Positions 1 to 9,271 of a stretch of 64,000 bases of DNA are shown one piece after another. The position numbers were made by a program, and so were the translations under genes. The DNA is taken from contig NZ_JAKOIW010000017.1 of assembly GCF_022206305.1 (NCBI RefSeq), positions 1,641 through 65,640 on the forward strand, in the 5' to 3' direction. This DNA is from Gordonia sp. 'Campus' (GTDB lineage Bacteria > Actinomycetota > Actinomycetes > Mycobacteriales > Mycobacteriaceae). The notes beneath the pieces are model-generated. The model was not told the DNA's origin. It ran no database searches and saw only the letters and a list, made by a program, of their open reading frames with translations. How positions within the stretch are numbered: position 1 is the first letter of the stretch; every line of letters begins with the position of its first letter.

Positions 1-263
1 CATTACCCCACCAACAAGCTGATAGGCCGCGGGCCCATCCCACACCGCAAAAGCTTTCCACCACAGAACATGCATCCCATGGTCATATCCGGTATTAGAC
101 CCAGTTTCCCAGGCTTATCCCAGAGTGCAGGGCAGATCACCCACGTGTTACTCACCCGTTCGCCACTCGAGTACCCAGCAAGCTGGGCCTTTCCGTTCGA
201 CTTGCATGTGTTAAGCACGCCGCCAGCGTTCGTCCTGAGCCAGGATCAAACTCTCCATGAAAA
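1..263 (-). rRNA. rrs: 16S ribosomal RNA, 5' end (partial)
   Basis: The minus strand reads into the universal 16S 5' sequence GAGTTTGATCCTGGCTCAG (complement near 235-253), then the conserved stretch around GTGGCGAACGGGTGAGTAA and the CTGGGATAAGCCTGGGAAAC region. Only about the first 260 nt are present; the gene runs off the window start. The V1/V2 bases, including GGATATGACC, resemble Gordonia as I remember it, but this is not a computed identification. The exact mature 5' end is uncertain by a few bases. Confidence 0.96.
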
Positions 264-448
264 AATAGCGAAACAAAACCAGCCCCCGAAAGAGCCAGTG
301 TTTCAACACAATCAGGAAAGCAAACCTGACCAAAATAAACCTAGCAAAATGTGACACCCAGACGGGGCCGAGCGCCACACAAAACAAACATCAACATCCA
401 CAAAATAGATGCTCGATGCCATCAATTGGCATCAGACAATTCATCATC

Positions 449-471
449 ACACTATCGAGTTCTCAAAGAAC
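449..471 (-). promoter_or_regulatory. rrn leader antitermination element (boxA-like)
   Basis: On the minus strand the leader contains TTCTTTGAGAACTCGATAGT, the element found about 200 nt before 16S genes in Mycobacteriales. It holds a boxA-type TTTGAGAAC core thought to bind the Nus antitermination complex. It sits between the predicted rrn promoter and the 16S 5' end, as expected. The assignment rests on motif recognition. The rest of the leader, about 270-760, shows no coding gene. Confidence 0.7.
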
Positions 472-769
472 ACACACCCACCAGCTACCCACCCCTTACA
501 GGGCTCTCACCAGCAGGCTTGCATGTCAACCTTCCGCGCCACCCCGTCTCCGGGGCAACTCTTCCAGCCTACCAGACCCCATCCGCAGTCCGCAACTCCG
601 AAAAGTTCCGAACTCAAAGGACCTGGCAACCCCAACCACCCAGCCAAGACATCAACATGTCCCAACCGAAACAATCAGGGGCGGCCAACGACAAACCCGG
701 TCTCCAACTCCCCGCCATCAGACCCTCTCAGGCCCTCCGGGGCGGCGCCGTGGCTCGCTGACTCGACAT

Positions 770-799
770 AAGTTACGCACCGCGCCCCCCCGGCGTCAA
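770..799 (-). promoter_or_regulatory. rrn operon promoter
   Basis: Reading the minus strand, TTGACG (794-799) is followed after 18 nt by TAACTT (770-775), a good SigA-type pair. Transcription would begin near 762 and give a leader of about 500 nt before 16S, a length typical of the order. No second equally good promoter was seen further upstream. Confidence 0.75.
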
Positions 800-1132
800 A
801 TCGCCTGGTCAGCGGCTGTCGTAAGCGTTCCGAGGTGGTACGCCCGTGCAGACTTGGTGTGTTTTCGCCGGCGGTCGGGCCCGGGTCGACTCCCAGGATG
901 CCGGTCGGGCCAACCGCACCTCGGGAATCTCCGACATCCCCGCGCCCGCACACCTGGATCGAGCGCCGTCAGAGACTGCCGGTCAGAGATTGCGCGCATC
1001 GGGGCCGGCGGCGCGGAGATCTTCCGAGATCGAGAACCCACATCACGCCGACCCCGGCCGCGTCGTCGTCGCGCTCCCCCGCCGGCCGCGTTTCGCCGGG
1101 ACACACCCCCGTGCACCGGCCCCGGCTCATAG
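800..1132. other. Intergenic region, nothing recognised
   Basis: This stretch lies between the rrn promoter and the terminator of the initiator tRNA. Short open frames exist on both strands but none has a ribosome binding site or a recognisable protein. No repeat or further RNA gene was found. It may hold upstream activating sequence for the rrn promoter, which I cannot demonstrate. Confidence 0.5.
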
Positions 1133-1133
1133 C

Positions 1134-1170
1134 AAGAACCCCCGCCCGGGAGTCCCGGGCGGGGGTTCTT
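1134..1170 (-). terminator. Terminator of the initiator tRNA gene
   Basis: A near-perfect hairpin with arms AAGAACCCCCGCCCGGGA and its complement around a 1-2 nt loop begins 6 nt past the tRNA 3' end on the minus strand. It separates the tRNA unit from the rrn promoter region. Confidence 0.85.
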
Positions 1171-1175
1171 GGTGT

Positions 1176-1252
1176 TGGTAGCGGGGACAGGATTTGAACC
1201 TGCGACCTCTGGGTTATGAGCCCAGCGAGCTACCGAGCTGCTCCACCCCGCG
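1176..1252 (-). tRNA. Initiator tRNA-fMet (CAT)
   Basis: The minus strand folds as a 77-nt tRNA with anticodon CAT (1216-1218), a T-arm around GGTTCAAATCC, and an encoded CCA end (1176-1178). The anticodon stem carries three consecutive G-C pairs (GGG opposite CCC), the hallmark of initiators, and the acceptor stem starts with an unpaired C1 facing T72. These features distinguish it from elongator Met tRNA. It is transcribed in the same direction as the downstream rrn operon but has its own promoter and terminator. Confidence 0.95.
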
Positions 1253-1264
1253 TTGGTGAACACA

Positions 1265-1294
1265 ACGTTACACACCCGTTTGTCAGCGATGCAA
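1265..1294 (-). promoter_or_regulatory. Promoter of the initiator tRNA
   Basis: On the minus strand TTGCAT (1289-1294) and TAACGT (1265-1270) are spaced by 18 nt and end 12 nt before the tRNA 5' end. This places the start site a few bases before the mature tRNA. Confidence 0.65.
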
Positions 1295-1472
1295 ATCGAT
1301 ATCCCTACCGCGCCCCACCTGGGGAAATGCCGGTGATGCCGGTCACACGACGGCCGAAACCACAGGTGGCGACAGACCAGTCGGCGGCAGCCGGCGAACT
1401 CCATCGCCTGTGAGGTGGGTCACATTCGGCGTACACTCGGCACACGCGATCTCCCACCGTCGAGGAGCAGAC

Positions 1473-1757
1473 ATGTCCACCCATCGCTTCCATCACGAGA
1501 GTCATGGCAACCACCCGATGAGCTTCCTCGGATTCGTCCTGGCGCTCGGCGGATTTGCCATGGCCGCACTCTGGCTGGTCCACATGGCGGCCGGCCACGT
1601 CGGAACCGCGATCCTGTGCGGGCTGCTGATGGTGACCGCATTCGCCGCCGCGGTCTCGATCTTCTTCTCGCTGAGTCACCGTCATCATCACAGTCCGGTG
1701 CTGCCCGACAACACCCCCAACGAGACCGAGCGCTACATGCGCAAGTACCGCGGCTAG
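1473..1757 (+). CDS. Small His-rich membrane protein, function unknown
   Basis: A 94-residue protein. The ATG is chosen because GAGGAG (1462-1467) lies the right distance upstream, and a TACACT -10 candidate (1432-1437) precedes it. The first 16 residues are rich in His (HRFHHESHGNH). Two hydrophobic segments follow (about 17-38 and 43-65), the first ending in a His-containing stretch, then a HRHHH cluster and a polar tail with RYMRKYRG. The topology suggests a two-span inner-membrane protein with His-rich ends outside the bilayer core. The His content could suggest metal binding, but that is inference. I do not recognise a named family. Confidence 0.75.
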   Translation: MSTHRFHHESHGNHPMSFLGFVLALGGFAMAALWLVHMAAGHVGTAILCGLLMVTAFAAAVSIFFSLSHRHHHSPVLPDNTPNETERYMRKYRG

Positions 1758-1798
1758 CGGTACCTCACGCACATAGCGCTCGGTGGGTGGGCCAGGCG

Positions 1799-4774
1799 TC
1801 AGTTCGCCGGCAGCGACTCGTATCTCTCCACGGCCTTGCTCAGCTCGTCGAGGGCCGCTCCGTAAGCGGCGAAGTCGCCACCCTGCTGCGCGTTGCGCAG
1901 CGCCGTGATCGCGTTGCCGATAGCTTGCGCGGCGGCGTCACGTTCGGGCGAATCCCCCTGCTGCGGAGGCTGATTCGGCGTCGGGGGCGTGCTCTCGGAA
2001 CCCGCCGACGGTTCGGGATCGGTCGGCGTCTGCTCACCGGGCACCACCCCTGCGGCAGGAGTGATCCCGACCTGACGCAGCGCTTCGGCGGTGGTCGGCG
2101 CATAGCCGATGCGTGCTTCGCGTTCGGCCGGCTCATACCGGGTGATCACCCGGAACAGACGCGGGAACGCTTCCTCCCCCTGTGCCTGTGCGTACATGGG
2201 CACGACGTAGAGGATTCCGTTGTCGCCGACCGGCAGCGTCAGCAGGTTGCCGAACGTCACCTTCGCGGTGTTCTCGAGCGACTTCAGTGAATCGGCGACA
2301 CGCCCGTCGGTACGCATCGGGTTGAACGCCTGTTTGGGGCCCGACCGCTGTGCGTTGCCCGGCAACTGCTTGACGGTCATCTGCCCGTAGTTCTCCGGGT
2401 TCGACGACACCGTCACGTACGCCCCGAGGATCGGCCGGTTGAGTCGGGTCAACACCGAGGTCAACTGGAACGTCGGCTGACCGCTCTCGGGGTCCGATGC
2501 GACGAAGTAGTACGGCGGCTGATCGAGTCCTCGCTGGTCGGCGTCGGGATCTGTCGGGTCCGAGGGAACCGACCAGAAATCGCTGGCCTGGAAGAACGTC
2601 TGCGGGGAATCGACGTGGTAGCGCGTGAGCAGCGAGCGCTGGATCTTGAAGATGTCCTCCGGGTAGCGAATGTGCTCCCGCAGCGACGTCTGCGCGTCGA
2701 AGTCGGCCCGCGACTTCACGGTCCCCGGGAACACCTGCATCCAGGTCTTCAGGACCGGGTCGTCGGCGTCGAACTGGTAGAGCTCGACCTCACCGGTGTA
2801 GGCGTCGACCGTCGCCTTCACCGAGTTGCGGACGTACGACACCGTCTTGTTGATCTGGGTGCGGCCCGTCTGCCCGGGATTGAGGTCCTGTGCATCGGCG
2901 GTCGCACTCTGCAACGACGTCGGCTGCGAGTACGGGTAGTTGTCGAGCGTCGTGTAACCGTCGACGATCCACTTGATCGACCCGTCCTCCATGACGGCCG
3001 GGTAGGTCTTGGAGTCGACCGTCAGCCACGGGGCGACCTTCTTGACACGGTCTCGCGGGTCGCGGTTGTAGATGATCTTCGACGCCGAGTTGATCTCACC
3101 CGACAGCAGGAAGTTGCGTTCGGCGTACTTGCCTGCATAGAGCACGCGGTTGAACCAGTTGCCGAGGGACACACCGGCGGGACCCTGGTAGGTGTACTTG
3201 TCGTCGCCGATGTCGTGCTCGCGGGCCTGTCCGTCGTCGGAACCGACGATCGCGTAGTCCGGATCGATCTTCGCCAGCAGCTCGCCGAAGTAGATGCGGG
3301 GCTGATTGACCTTGATCGGGGCGTCGCGCTTGTACTCCTCGGTCTGGTAGTTCGAGGTGTCGCTCACGTAGTAGAAGGGGTCGCCGCCGCCGTCGACGTC
3401 GTTGACGTCCCTGGATTCGTTGACCCGGTTGGCCGGAGCGGCGACGAACCCGTCACCGTGGGTGTAGACGAGGTGCTTGTTCAGCCAGTTCTGCTGGTTC
3501 TCCAGGTAGCGGCTCGGGTCGAGCTCGCGAACCGCCACGACGAAGTCGCGGAGCTCCCCGTCGATCCGGTACCGGTCGACCGCGAGCTGGGTCGGGAAAC
3601 CGTAGAAGTTCTGACGCTGCTGCTGCTGGATGAACGTCGGCGACACCACGTTGGGGTCCAGGATGCGGACGTTCGACAGGGTCGGCACGTCGCTGTTGAC
3701 GACCGCCGGGGTGGCGGGACGCGCGGTCCAGTCCGTCTGCGTGATGACCTTGTCCGGGCCGATGCCATAGGCCTCACGCGTCGACGTGATCGCGCGTTCG
3801 ATGTACTCGGCTTCTTTCTGGGCCGCGTTCGGCTTGACCGAGAACTGTTCCATGGTGAGGGGCCAGCCGACCCCGATCAGCAACGCCGAGAACAACATCA
3901 GGACGGTGGCCAGTGCCGGGACGCGGAGGTCGCGCAGCACGATGCCGGCGAAGAAGGCCACGGCGCAGATGACAGCGATGGCGAGCAGGATCAGTTTCGA
4001 CGGCAACACCGCGTTGATGTCGGTGTAGCTCGCACCGGGGAAGATCTCGGCCTTCCGCTGGCTCGACAGCAGGGTGTACCGGTCGAGCCAGTACGCCGCC
4101 GCCTTCAGCAGCAGGAAGGTCCCGGCGAGAACCGCCAACTGGATGCGCGCAGCCGTGGTCACGGTGCCGCCGCCCTGGCCCAGACGGATGCCGCCGAACA
4201 GGTAGTGGGTCACCAGGTTGGCGAGGAACGCCACGACCACAACGACGAAGAGAAGATTCAGCACGAATCGGTAGAACGGCAGGTCGAAGGCGAAGAACCC
4301 GATGTCGAGGTTGAACTGCGGATCGGTCTTACCGAAGGACTGACCGTGCAGGAACATCTGGACCGTGGCCCAGGACCCCTGCGCCACCAGACCGGCGAGA
4401 GCGCCGATGATCAGCGCCGGTACCACCGCGAACCACCGGACCTTGCCCATGATCGCCGTGCGGTACCGGGCCAGCGGATCGTTGGGCCCGGCTGTCGGGA
4501 CGAACACGGGACGTGACCGGTAGGCCAGCGCCACCGCCCCGAAGATCATCAGCCCCACGACGACGGTCGTGATGAGGAACAGGATCACCCGAGTCCAGAT
4601 CACCTTGCTGAAGACGCCGAAATATCCGACGTCGGAGAACCAGAGCCAGTCGGTCGCCAGACCGATCAGACGTGGTCCGACGAGCAACAGCACCAACACG
4701 GCAACGCCGAGTCCGATGATGATCTTGCTCCTGCGTGACAGTGTCGGCATTCCCGCCGGCCCTCGGACGCCCAC
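1799..4774 (-). CDS. UPF0182 family large membrane protein
   Basis: About 991 residues, matching the length of the UPF0182 family (M. tuberculosis Rv3193c). The N-terminal third has seven strongly hydrophobic segments starting at LGVAVLVLLLVGPRL, followed by a large, probably extracytoplasmic domain of about 600 residues containing YTHGDGFVAAP and similar conserved text. The Pro/Ser-rich tail near residues 910-945 precedes a short helical C-terminus. The GTG at 4774 is preferred because GGAGA lies about 8 nt upstream and the resulting N-terminus resembles relatives; GTG 4783 and ATG 4750 are alternatives. Divergent from the gene at 4971. The function of this family is not established. Confidence 0.9.
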   Translation of the reverse strand: MGVRGPAGMPTLSRRSKIIIGLGVAVLVLLLVGPRLIGLATDWLWFSDVGYFGVFSKVIWTRVILFLITTVVVGLMIFGAVALAYRSRPVFVPTAGPNDPLARYRTAIMGKVRWFAVVPALIIGALAGLVAQGSWATVQMFLHGQSFGKTDPQFNLDIGFFAFDLPFYRFVLNLLFVVVVVAFLANLVTHYLFGGIRLGQGGGTVTTAARIQLAVLAGTFLLLKAAAYWLDRYTLLSSQRKAEIFPGASYTDINAVLPSKLILLAIAVICAVAFFAGIVLRDLRVPALATVLMLFSALLIGVGWPLTMEQFSVKPNAAQKEAEYIERAITSTREAYGIGPDKVITQTDWTARPATPAVVNSDVPTLSNVRILDPNVVSPTFIQQQQRQNFYGFPTQLAVDRYRIDGELRDFVVAVRELDPSRYLENQQNWLNKHLVYTHGDGFVAAPANRVNESRDVNDVDGGGDPFYYVSDTSNYQTEEYKRDAPIKVNQPRIYFGELLAKIDPDYAIVGSDDGQAREHDIGDDKYTYQGPAGVSLGNWFNRVLYAGKYAERNFLLSGEINSASKIIYNRDPRDRVKKVAPWLTVDSKTYPAVMEDGSIKWIVDGYTTLDNYPYSQPTSLQSATADAQDLNPGQTGRTQINKTVSYVRNSVKATVDAYTGEVELYQFDADDPVLKTWMQVFPGTVKSRADFDAQTSLREHIRYPEDIFKIQRSLLTRYHVDSPQTFFQASDFWSVPSDPTDPDADQRGLDQPPYYFVASDPESGQPTFQLTSVLTRLNRPILGAYVTVSSNPENYGQMTVKQLPGNAQRSGPKQAFNPMRTDGRVADSLKSLENTAKVTFGNLLTLPVGDNGILYVVPMYAQAQGEEAFPRLFRVITRYEPAEREARIGYAPTTAEALRQVGITPAAGVVPGEQTPTDPEPSAGSESTPPTPNQPPQQGDSPERDAAAQAIGNAITALRNAQQGGDFAAYGAALDELSKAVERYESLPAN

Positions 4775-4970
4775 CAGACCCACTCTCCAAAGCTCTCAAT
4801 CCGGACAACACCCGCGCACGACGACCCGCTGGGCGTGGTGCCCACTGTACTGGCACCCACCGGGTGACCAACTCACTCGGCGCCCCCTCAACGATCGCGA
4901 ACCCGTGCCGGTTCCCCGTCGACCGGCCGTGCCGCCGTCGGAACGGACGCGTCCGGTGCAAGATGGGCGG

Positions 4971-5501
4971 GTGTCCGACAACCCGAACCCGCCACGCGGT
5001 TTCTCCACCGACGACCTCGGCAGCGCTCTGTCCGAGATCATGGAGCACGTCGACACCCGCGGCTGGGGACAGCCGCCCGTGGTGTTCGCGCTCGTACCGA
5101 CAGTCCTGATCGCCGAGCGCGCACCCGGGGTGGTCGCCGAGGACGGCTCGGTGTTCACGCCCATCGAGGAGGAGTGCGCTGATCTCGACGCGTTCCTGTC
5201 GACAGCGTGGTGGCCGGATATGGTCGCCGGCGCTGCGGTGTCCATGGAGATCGTCACCGCCGCACCGGAATCCGACGAGGACACCGTCCCCCGCTACACC
5301 GTGTCGGCCGACAGCTCCGGGCCGGGCGGCGACACCGCCCGCCTGGTCGTCGGGGTCCTGCGCGACGGACCCGATCTGGCGCTCCTACGATTGCGCCCGC
5401 AGTCCGAGGAGGTGCCCGAGCTCCTGACCCACCCGCAGCTGGCGACCGAGCTGCGCGCCGCACTGCGCGGCACCTTTGTCCCGGACGTGCCCGACAACTG
5501 A
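4971..5501 (+). CDS. PPA1309-type conserved protein
   Basis: A 176-residue acidic soluble protein with GTG start. It contains a GWGQPPVVFALVPT strand region, an acidic middle (PIEEECADLDAFLSTAWWPD) and a C-terminal helix LLTHPQLATELRAALRG. It matches my memory of a small actinobacterial protein family often encoded beside the YlbL-type protease, with which it is convergent here (26 nt between stops). No catalytic motif is visible and no signal peptide or membrane segment is present. Function unknown. Confidence 0.75.
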   Translation: MSDNPNPPRGFSTDDLGSALSEIMEHVDTRGWGQPPVVFALVPTVLIAERAPGVVAEDGSVFTPIEEECADLDAFLSTAWWPDMVAGAAVSMEIVTAAPESDEDTVPRYTVSADSSGPGGDTARLVVGVLRDGPDLALLRLRPQSEEVPELLTHPQLATELRAALRGTFVPDVPDN

Positions 5502-5526
5502 GGTCTACGACGCCCCGGCGACCCGG

Positions 5527-6591
5527 TCAGCAGGTCGGTGCGGGCCGCCCCTCGCCGATCGCACCGAGTGCGTCGACCGCGCCACCGAGGGTCTCGACCT
5601 TCACCAGCTGCAGTCCCTCGGGACTGTCGGAGACCGCTTCGGCGCAGTTGCGAGCCGGCACCAGGAAGACCGTGGCTCCGGCATCCCGCGCGGCACGCGT
5701 CTTGTGGGTGATCCCGCCGATGGGGCCGACCTCGCCGTCCACCGAGATCGTCCCGGTTCCGGCGATGAACTTCCCGTGGGTGAGCTCGCCCGGACTCAGC
5801 TGGTCGATCACCGCCAGCGACAACATCAACCCGGCCGACGGCCCGCCGATGTCGCCGACGGTGTAGGTGACGTCCAGATCGGGATCGGCGTTGACGTCTT
5901 CGGGAACCACCCCCAGGTAGCCCGACTTCTGATTGCCGGGGCGAGCGCCGACCGTGACCGTCACCGTCTGCGGTGTCCCCTGCCGGACGATCTCCACCGG
6001 CAACTCGGTGCCCGGGGACTTCTCGGCCACGACCTTGCGCAGCTGTGCACTCGTCTCGACCGCGACGCCGCCGATCTTCACCACCTCGTCACCGGCCCGC
6101 AGGACGTCGACCGCCGGGCCGTCGGGGCCGACGCTCGCGATGCGCAGCGCCGTCGGACGGTCGAGGTAGCGCAGCGCGGCCACCGTGGCGTTCTCCTCTG
6201 ATCCCGTCATCTGATCGGCGTTCTCCTGCTGCACCTGCTCGGTGGTCCGGTCGGGCGGATACACCTGATCCCGGGGAGTCAGGGCGTAGGTCCCGGACAG
6301 CCACATGCCGAGGGCCCGGAACAGCGAGATCCCGTCACTCACCGACACCGTGGTGAGGTTCAGGTTGCCCGTCGTCGGATCGGTGGGTTCGCCGTCGATC
6401 TGCACGACCTTGCGTTCGACGATCTTGCCGTCGTCGTCGACCTTCGCGGTGCCGAGTGTGTTCAGCGTGGGCCCTGGTCCGAGCGCGGCGTAGGGCACCT
6501 GCACCTGCGTGCCGAGCACCAGCAACGCCAGCAGGATCACGGTCGTGACCGCGGCCGTGGCGATCCTTCGGAAGCGAGGGCTCGAACTCAT
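5527..6591 (-). CDS. PDZ and Lon-like serine protease (YlbL family)
   Basis: A 354-residue protein, homologue of Rv3194c. Residues about 11-30 form an N-terminal membrane anchor (ATAAVTTVILLALLVLG), a PDZ domain occupies about 130-220 (VGPDGPAVDVLRAGDEVVKI), and a Lon-type protease domain occupies about 245-350. The catalytic dyad is visible: Ser in GGPSAGLMLSLA and Lys in GGITHKTRAARDAGA. It is thus a membrane-anchored, outward-facing protease of the Ser/Lys class. The ATG at 6591 gives the normal N-terminus; the open frame further upstream lacks family sequence. Divergent from the gene at 6714 with about 120 nt between. Confidence 0.9.
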   Translation of the reverse strand: MSSSPRFRRIATAAVTTVILLALLVLGTQVQVPYAALGPGPTLNTLGTAKVDDDGKIVERKVVQIDGEPTDPTTGNLNLTTVSVSDGISLFRALGMWLSGTYALTPRDQVYPPDRTTEQVQQENADQMTGSEENATVAALRYLDRPTALRIASVGPDGPAVDVLRAGDEVVKIGGVAVETSAQLRKVVAEKSPGTELPVEIVRQGTPQTVTVTVGARPGNQKSGYLGVVPEDVNADPDLDVTYTVGDIGGPSAGLMLSLAVIDQLSPGELTHGKFIAGTGTISVDGEVGPIGGITHKTRAARDAGATVFLVPARNCAEAVSDSPEGLQLVKVETLGGAVDALGAIGEGRPAPTC

Positions 6592-6713
6592 TCCGCACAC
6601 GATAGTGCCCCGACGGGAGGGCCCGACGGGACCCGGCGAGCGCTCCCGTCGACTACGCGCAGGGCGAACAGTCAGCACCGGTCCGGCCCCTGTACGGGCG
6701 GTACGGTGGAACC

Positions 6714-8192
6714 ATGAGTGATCTGCCCTTCGGCTTCTCGGCGTCCGGTGACGGCGACGACGACCGCGACAAGAACAGCGGTGACAAGAACAAGCCGGGC
6801 GGCAACCCCGGCGGCAACCCCTTCGGCGGGTCCAACCCGTTCGGATTCGGTGCCGGCCAGGGCTTCGGGGGCCAGGGCGCGGACTTCGATCCGTCCGCAT
6901 TCGACCCGAACATGATCGGTCAGATGTTCGCCCAACTCGGCAGCATGTTCAGCGGGATGGGCGCGGGCATGGCCGGCGGTGGTGACGGACCGGTGAACTA
7001 TCAGGTGGCCACCAACCTGGCCCGGCAGCAGATCGGCTCGTTCACACCCATCCTCGACAAGGAGATCTCGGCATCGGTCGATGCCGTCCGACTCGCCGAC
7101 GTCTGGCTCGACGACGCGACCACCCTGCCCAGCGGGGTGACGCAGACCCTGGCGTGGACACCGGTGCAGTGGCTCGAGGAATCGATGGACACGTGGAAGG
7201 GGCTGTGCAACCCGGTCGCCGAGCAGCTCGCCCGCACCTGGCAGGACAACCTCCCCGCCGAGGCCGCCCAGTTCGCCGGCCCGATGGTCGGGATGCTGAC
7301 CCAGATGAGCGGGATGGCCTTCGGCACCCAGCTCGGCCAGGGTCTCGGGCAGCTCGCGAAGGAAGTCCTGTCGTCGACCGACATCGGTCTCCCGATCGCA
7401 CCGGAGGGCATCGCCGTCCTGCTCCCCGAGGCGATCGCGAAGTTCGCCGAGGGACTCGAACAGCCCGGTCAGGAGATCATCGTCTTCCTGGCCGCTCGTG
7501 AGGCCGCACACGTCCGCCTGTTCAGCCATGTGGGTTGGTTGCGCCAGCGACTGCTGACCACTGTCGAGGAATACGCCCGCGGGATCAGCATCGACTTCAG
7601 CGGGATCACCGACGCCACCTCCGGCATCGACCCGGCCCAATTGCTCTCCGACCCTTCGAAACTCGAGGAGCTCATCAGCTCGTCGACCTCATTCGAACCG
7701 ACCACGACGCCCGAGCAGAAGGCGGCCCTCGGCCGTCTCGAGACGCTGTTGGCCCTCATCGAGGGCTGGGTCGAGCAGGTCGTGACCCACGCTCTCGGAG
7801 ACCGCATCCCGAGTACCGGGGCACTCACCGAGACGATGCGTCGTCGACGGGCGTCCGGTGGCCCCGCCGAACAGACCTTCGCGACTCTGGTGGGCCTGGA
7901 ACTGCGTCCCCGGAAGGTCCGCGAGGCCTCGGAACTGTGGCGCCGGACGCTCGAGGCGACCGACCTCGCGACCCGCGACGGGGTCTGGGCCCACCCCGAC
8001 CTCTTGCCCGACTCGGACGATCTCGACAACCCGGCGGGCTTCATCGACCGGCTGCTCAGCGGTGACGAACTCGACGATCCCATCGCACAGCTCGAGAAGA
8101 CGATCGCCGACGAACGGGCGCGCGGCGCCGCCGACGATCAGGACGGACGGAAGGCCGATGGTGGCGACGGTTCGGAGCCCAGCGGGTCATAG
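6714..8192 (+). CDS. DUF2342 zinc-metalloprotease-like protein
   Basis: A 492-residue homologue of Rv3195. The first 60 residues are low-complexity (GGNPGGNPFGGSNPFGFG). The conserved core contains QLGQGLGQLAKEVLSS and the signature LAAREAAHVRLFSHVGWLR near residues 262-280, where the family's HExxH-like motif appears as REAAH, so the first His is absent. Whether the protein is an active peptidase is therefore unclear. A TACGGT -10 candidate ends 6 nt before the ATG, suggesting leaderless initiation. The acidic tail is poorly conserved. No signal peptide, so probably cytoplasmic. Confidence 0.85.
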   Translation: MSDLPFGFSASGDGDDDRDKNSGDKNKPGGNPGGNPFGGSNPFGFGAGQGFGGQGADFDPSAFDPNMIGQMFAQLGSMFSGMGAGMAGGGDGPVNYQVATNLARQQIGSFTPILDKEISASVDAVRLADVWLDDATTLPSGVTQTLAWTPVQWLEESMDTWKGLCNPVAEQLARTWQDNLPAEAAQFAGPMVGMLTQMSGMAFGTQLGQGLGQLAKEVLSSTDIGLPIAPEGIAVLLPEAIAKFAEGLEQPGQEIIVFLAAREAAHVRLFSHVGWLRQRLLTTVEEYARGISIDFSGITDATSGIDPAQLLSDPSKLEELISSSTSFEPTTTPEQKAALGRLETLLALIEGWVEQVVTHALGDRIPSTGALTETMRRRRASGGPAEQTFATLVGLELRPRKVREASELWRRTLEATDLATRDGVWAHPDLLPDSDDLDNPAGFIDRLLSGDELDDPIAQLEKTIADERARGAADDQDGRKADGGDGSEPSGS

Positions 8193-8302
8193 ACCCCGAC
8201 GCCGCGGTGGTGGATCTGCACAACCTCGGATGGTTCAGCCCATGCTGTGGATAACCCGCTTCGACGACGCCGAGACGGCCTCGTCGCTGGCAGAGTTGCC
8301 GC

Positions 8303-9256
8303 ATGTCGCTCGCTCACACCGAGACCGCCACGGCTCCGGTCCGCGCCACCACCACGCCCGCGGTGTCCACGGACGTCCCCAGGCTCCTGCCGGGGACGCC
8401 GATCCTCGTGCAGCGTGGCAACATCGTGAGGGTCGGACTCGACCCGGCCGGCAGTCTGCTTCTCGAGCTGGATCCGAGCATCTCGGCGCACTCCGTGGCG
8501 GAGCTGCTCCGATCACTGGCGGACCCGTGCGACCACGACGCTCTGCTCCGTCGAGCACGCCGGATCGGAGTGGAGGCCGACGACCTCGACACCGTCTTGC
8601 GCGGTCTCGTCGCGGCGGGTCGGACCGTTCTCGACCACGAGTTGCAGCACAGCAGTTTTCGCGTGCTGATCCACGGCCAGGGCCCGATCGGCGATCAGCT
8701 CATCGCGTCACTCGGACGGGCCGGGATCCCCGCACGGCGGACCATGCGCCGACGGACGGACGGCACGCTCGATGTGATGGACACCGATCTGGTGGTGCTC
8801 ACCGACTTCGTGATCCACGACCCCCAGGTCGTGTTCGCCCTGACACGTGCCCGCATACCGCATCTGCTCGTCCGGACGCGGGACGGCGTGGGCATCGTCG
8901 GGCCCCTGGTGTTGCCCGGCCTGTCGAGCTGTCTGATGTGCGCCGACCGACACCGGTCCGACGCGGACCCGGACTGGCCCGCCCTGGCGGTCCAGCTCAT
9001 TCGTGTCGCCGGACATGCAGCGCCTACAGTCGTGACCACCACCGCTACGATCGCGCACGGACAGATCGAGCGGCTGCTGACCGCCGTGGGCGGGCAGGCG
9101 TCGGGTCGAGGTGCGCGACCCGAGCCGCAGCTGTTGAACCGGGTATTGGAGTTTCGCGATGATCCGGCTCGGCTCGACATCACGCGGTGGTCACCGCACC
9201 CGGACTGCGATTGTCGTCCCGCGGGGGATCCACGGGTCAGGTCGTCTATTGTGTGA
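8303..9256 (+). CDS. ThiF/E1-like protein (Rv3196-type)
   Basis: A 317-residue protein. The N-terminal ~120 residues are a variable domain; a Rossmann-type nucleotide-binding start follows with HGQGPIGDQL, then LVVLTDF and a CxxC (SSCLMCADRHR) paired with a C-terminal CxC (PDCDCRP), the zinc-binding pattern of ThiF-family proteins. The usual adenylation residues are not obvious. Some relatives are annotated as TOMM-precursor-binding proteins, but no precursor peptide or cyclodehydratase gene is nearby, so that role is not supported. Only 15 nt separate it from the ABC1 kinase gene, so the two are probably co-transcribed. Confidence 0.75.
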   Translation: MSLAHTETATAPVRATTTPAVSTDVPRLLPGTPILVQRGNIVRVGLDPAGSLLLELDPSISAHSVAELLRSLADPCDHDALLRRARRIGVEADDLDTVLRGLVAAGRTVLDHELQHSSFRVLIHGQGPIGDQLIASLGRAGIPARRTMRRRTDGTLDVMDTDLVVLTDFVIHDPQVVFALTRARIPHLLVRTRDGVGIVGPLVLPGLSSCLMCADRHRSDADPDWPALAVQLIRVAGHAAPTVVTTTATIAHGQIERLLTAVGGQASGRGARPEPQLLNRVLEFRDDPARLDITRWSPHPDCDCRPAGDPRVRSSIV

Positions 9257-9271
9257 CGCGGAAAGGAAGCT

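Noticed and set aside
2615-4516. Plus-strand open frame of about 630 codons opposite the UPF0182 gene
   Set aside because: Antisense of a conserved membrane-protein gene; composition (Val/Arg/Asp-rich) is that of a shadow frame.
8303-9256. Interpretation of the ThiF-like gene as part of a peptide-modification (TOMM) cluster
   Set aside because: No precursor peptide, cyclodehydratase or dehydrogenase gene is nearby; the neighbours are conserved housekeeping genes.
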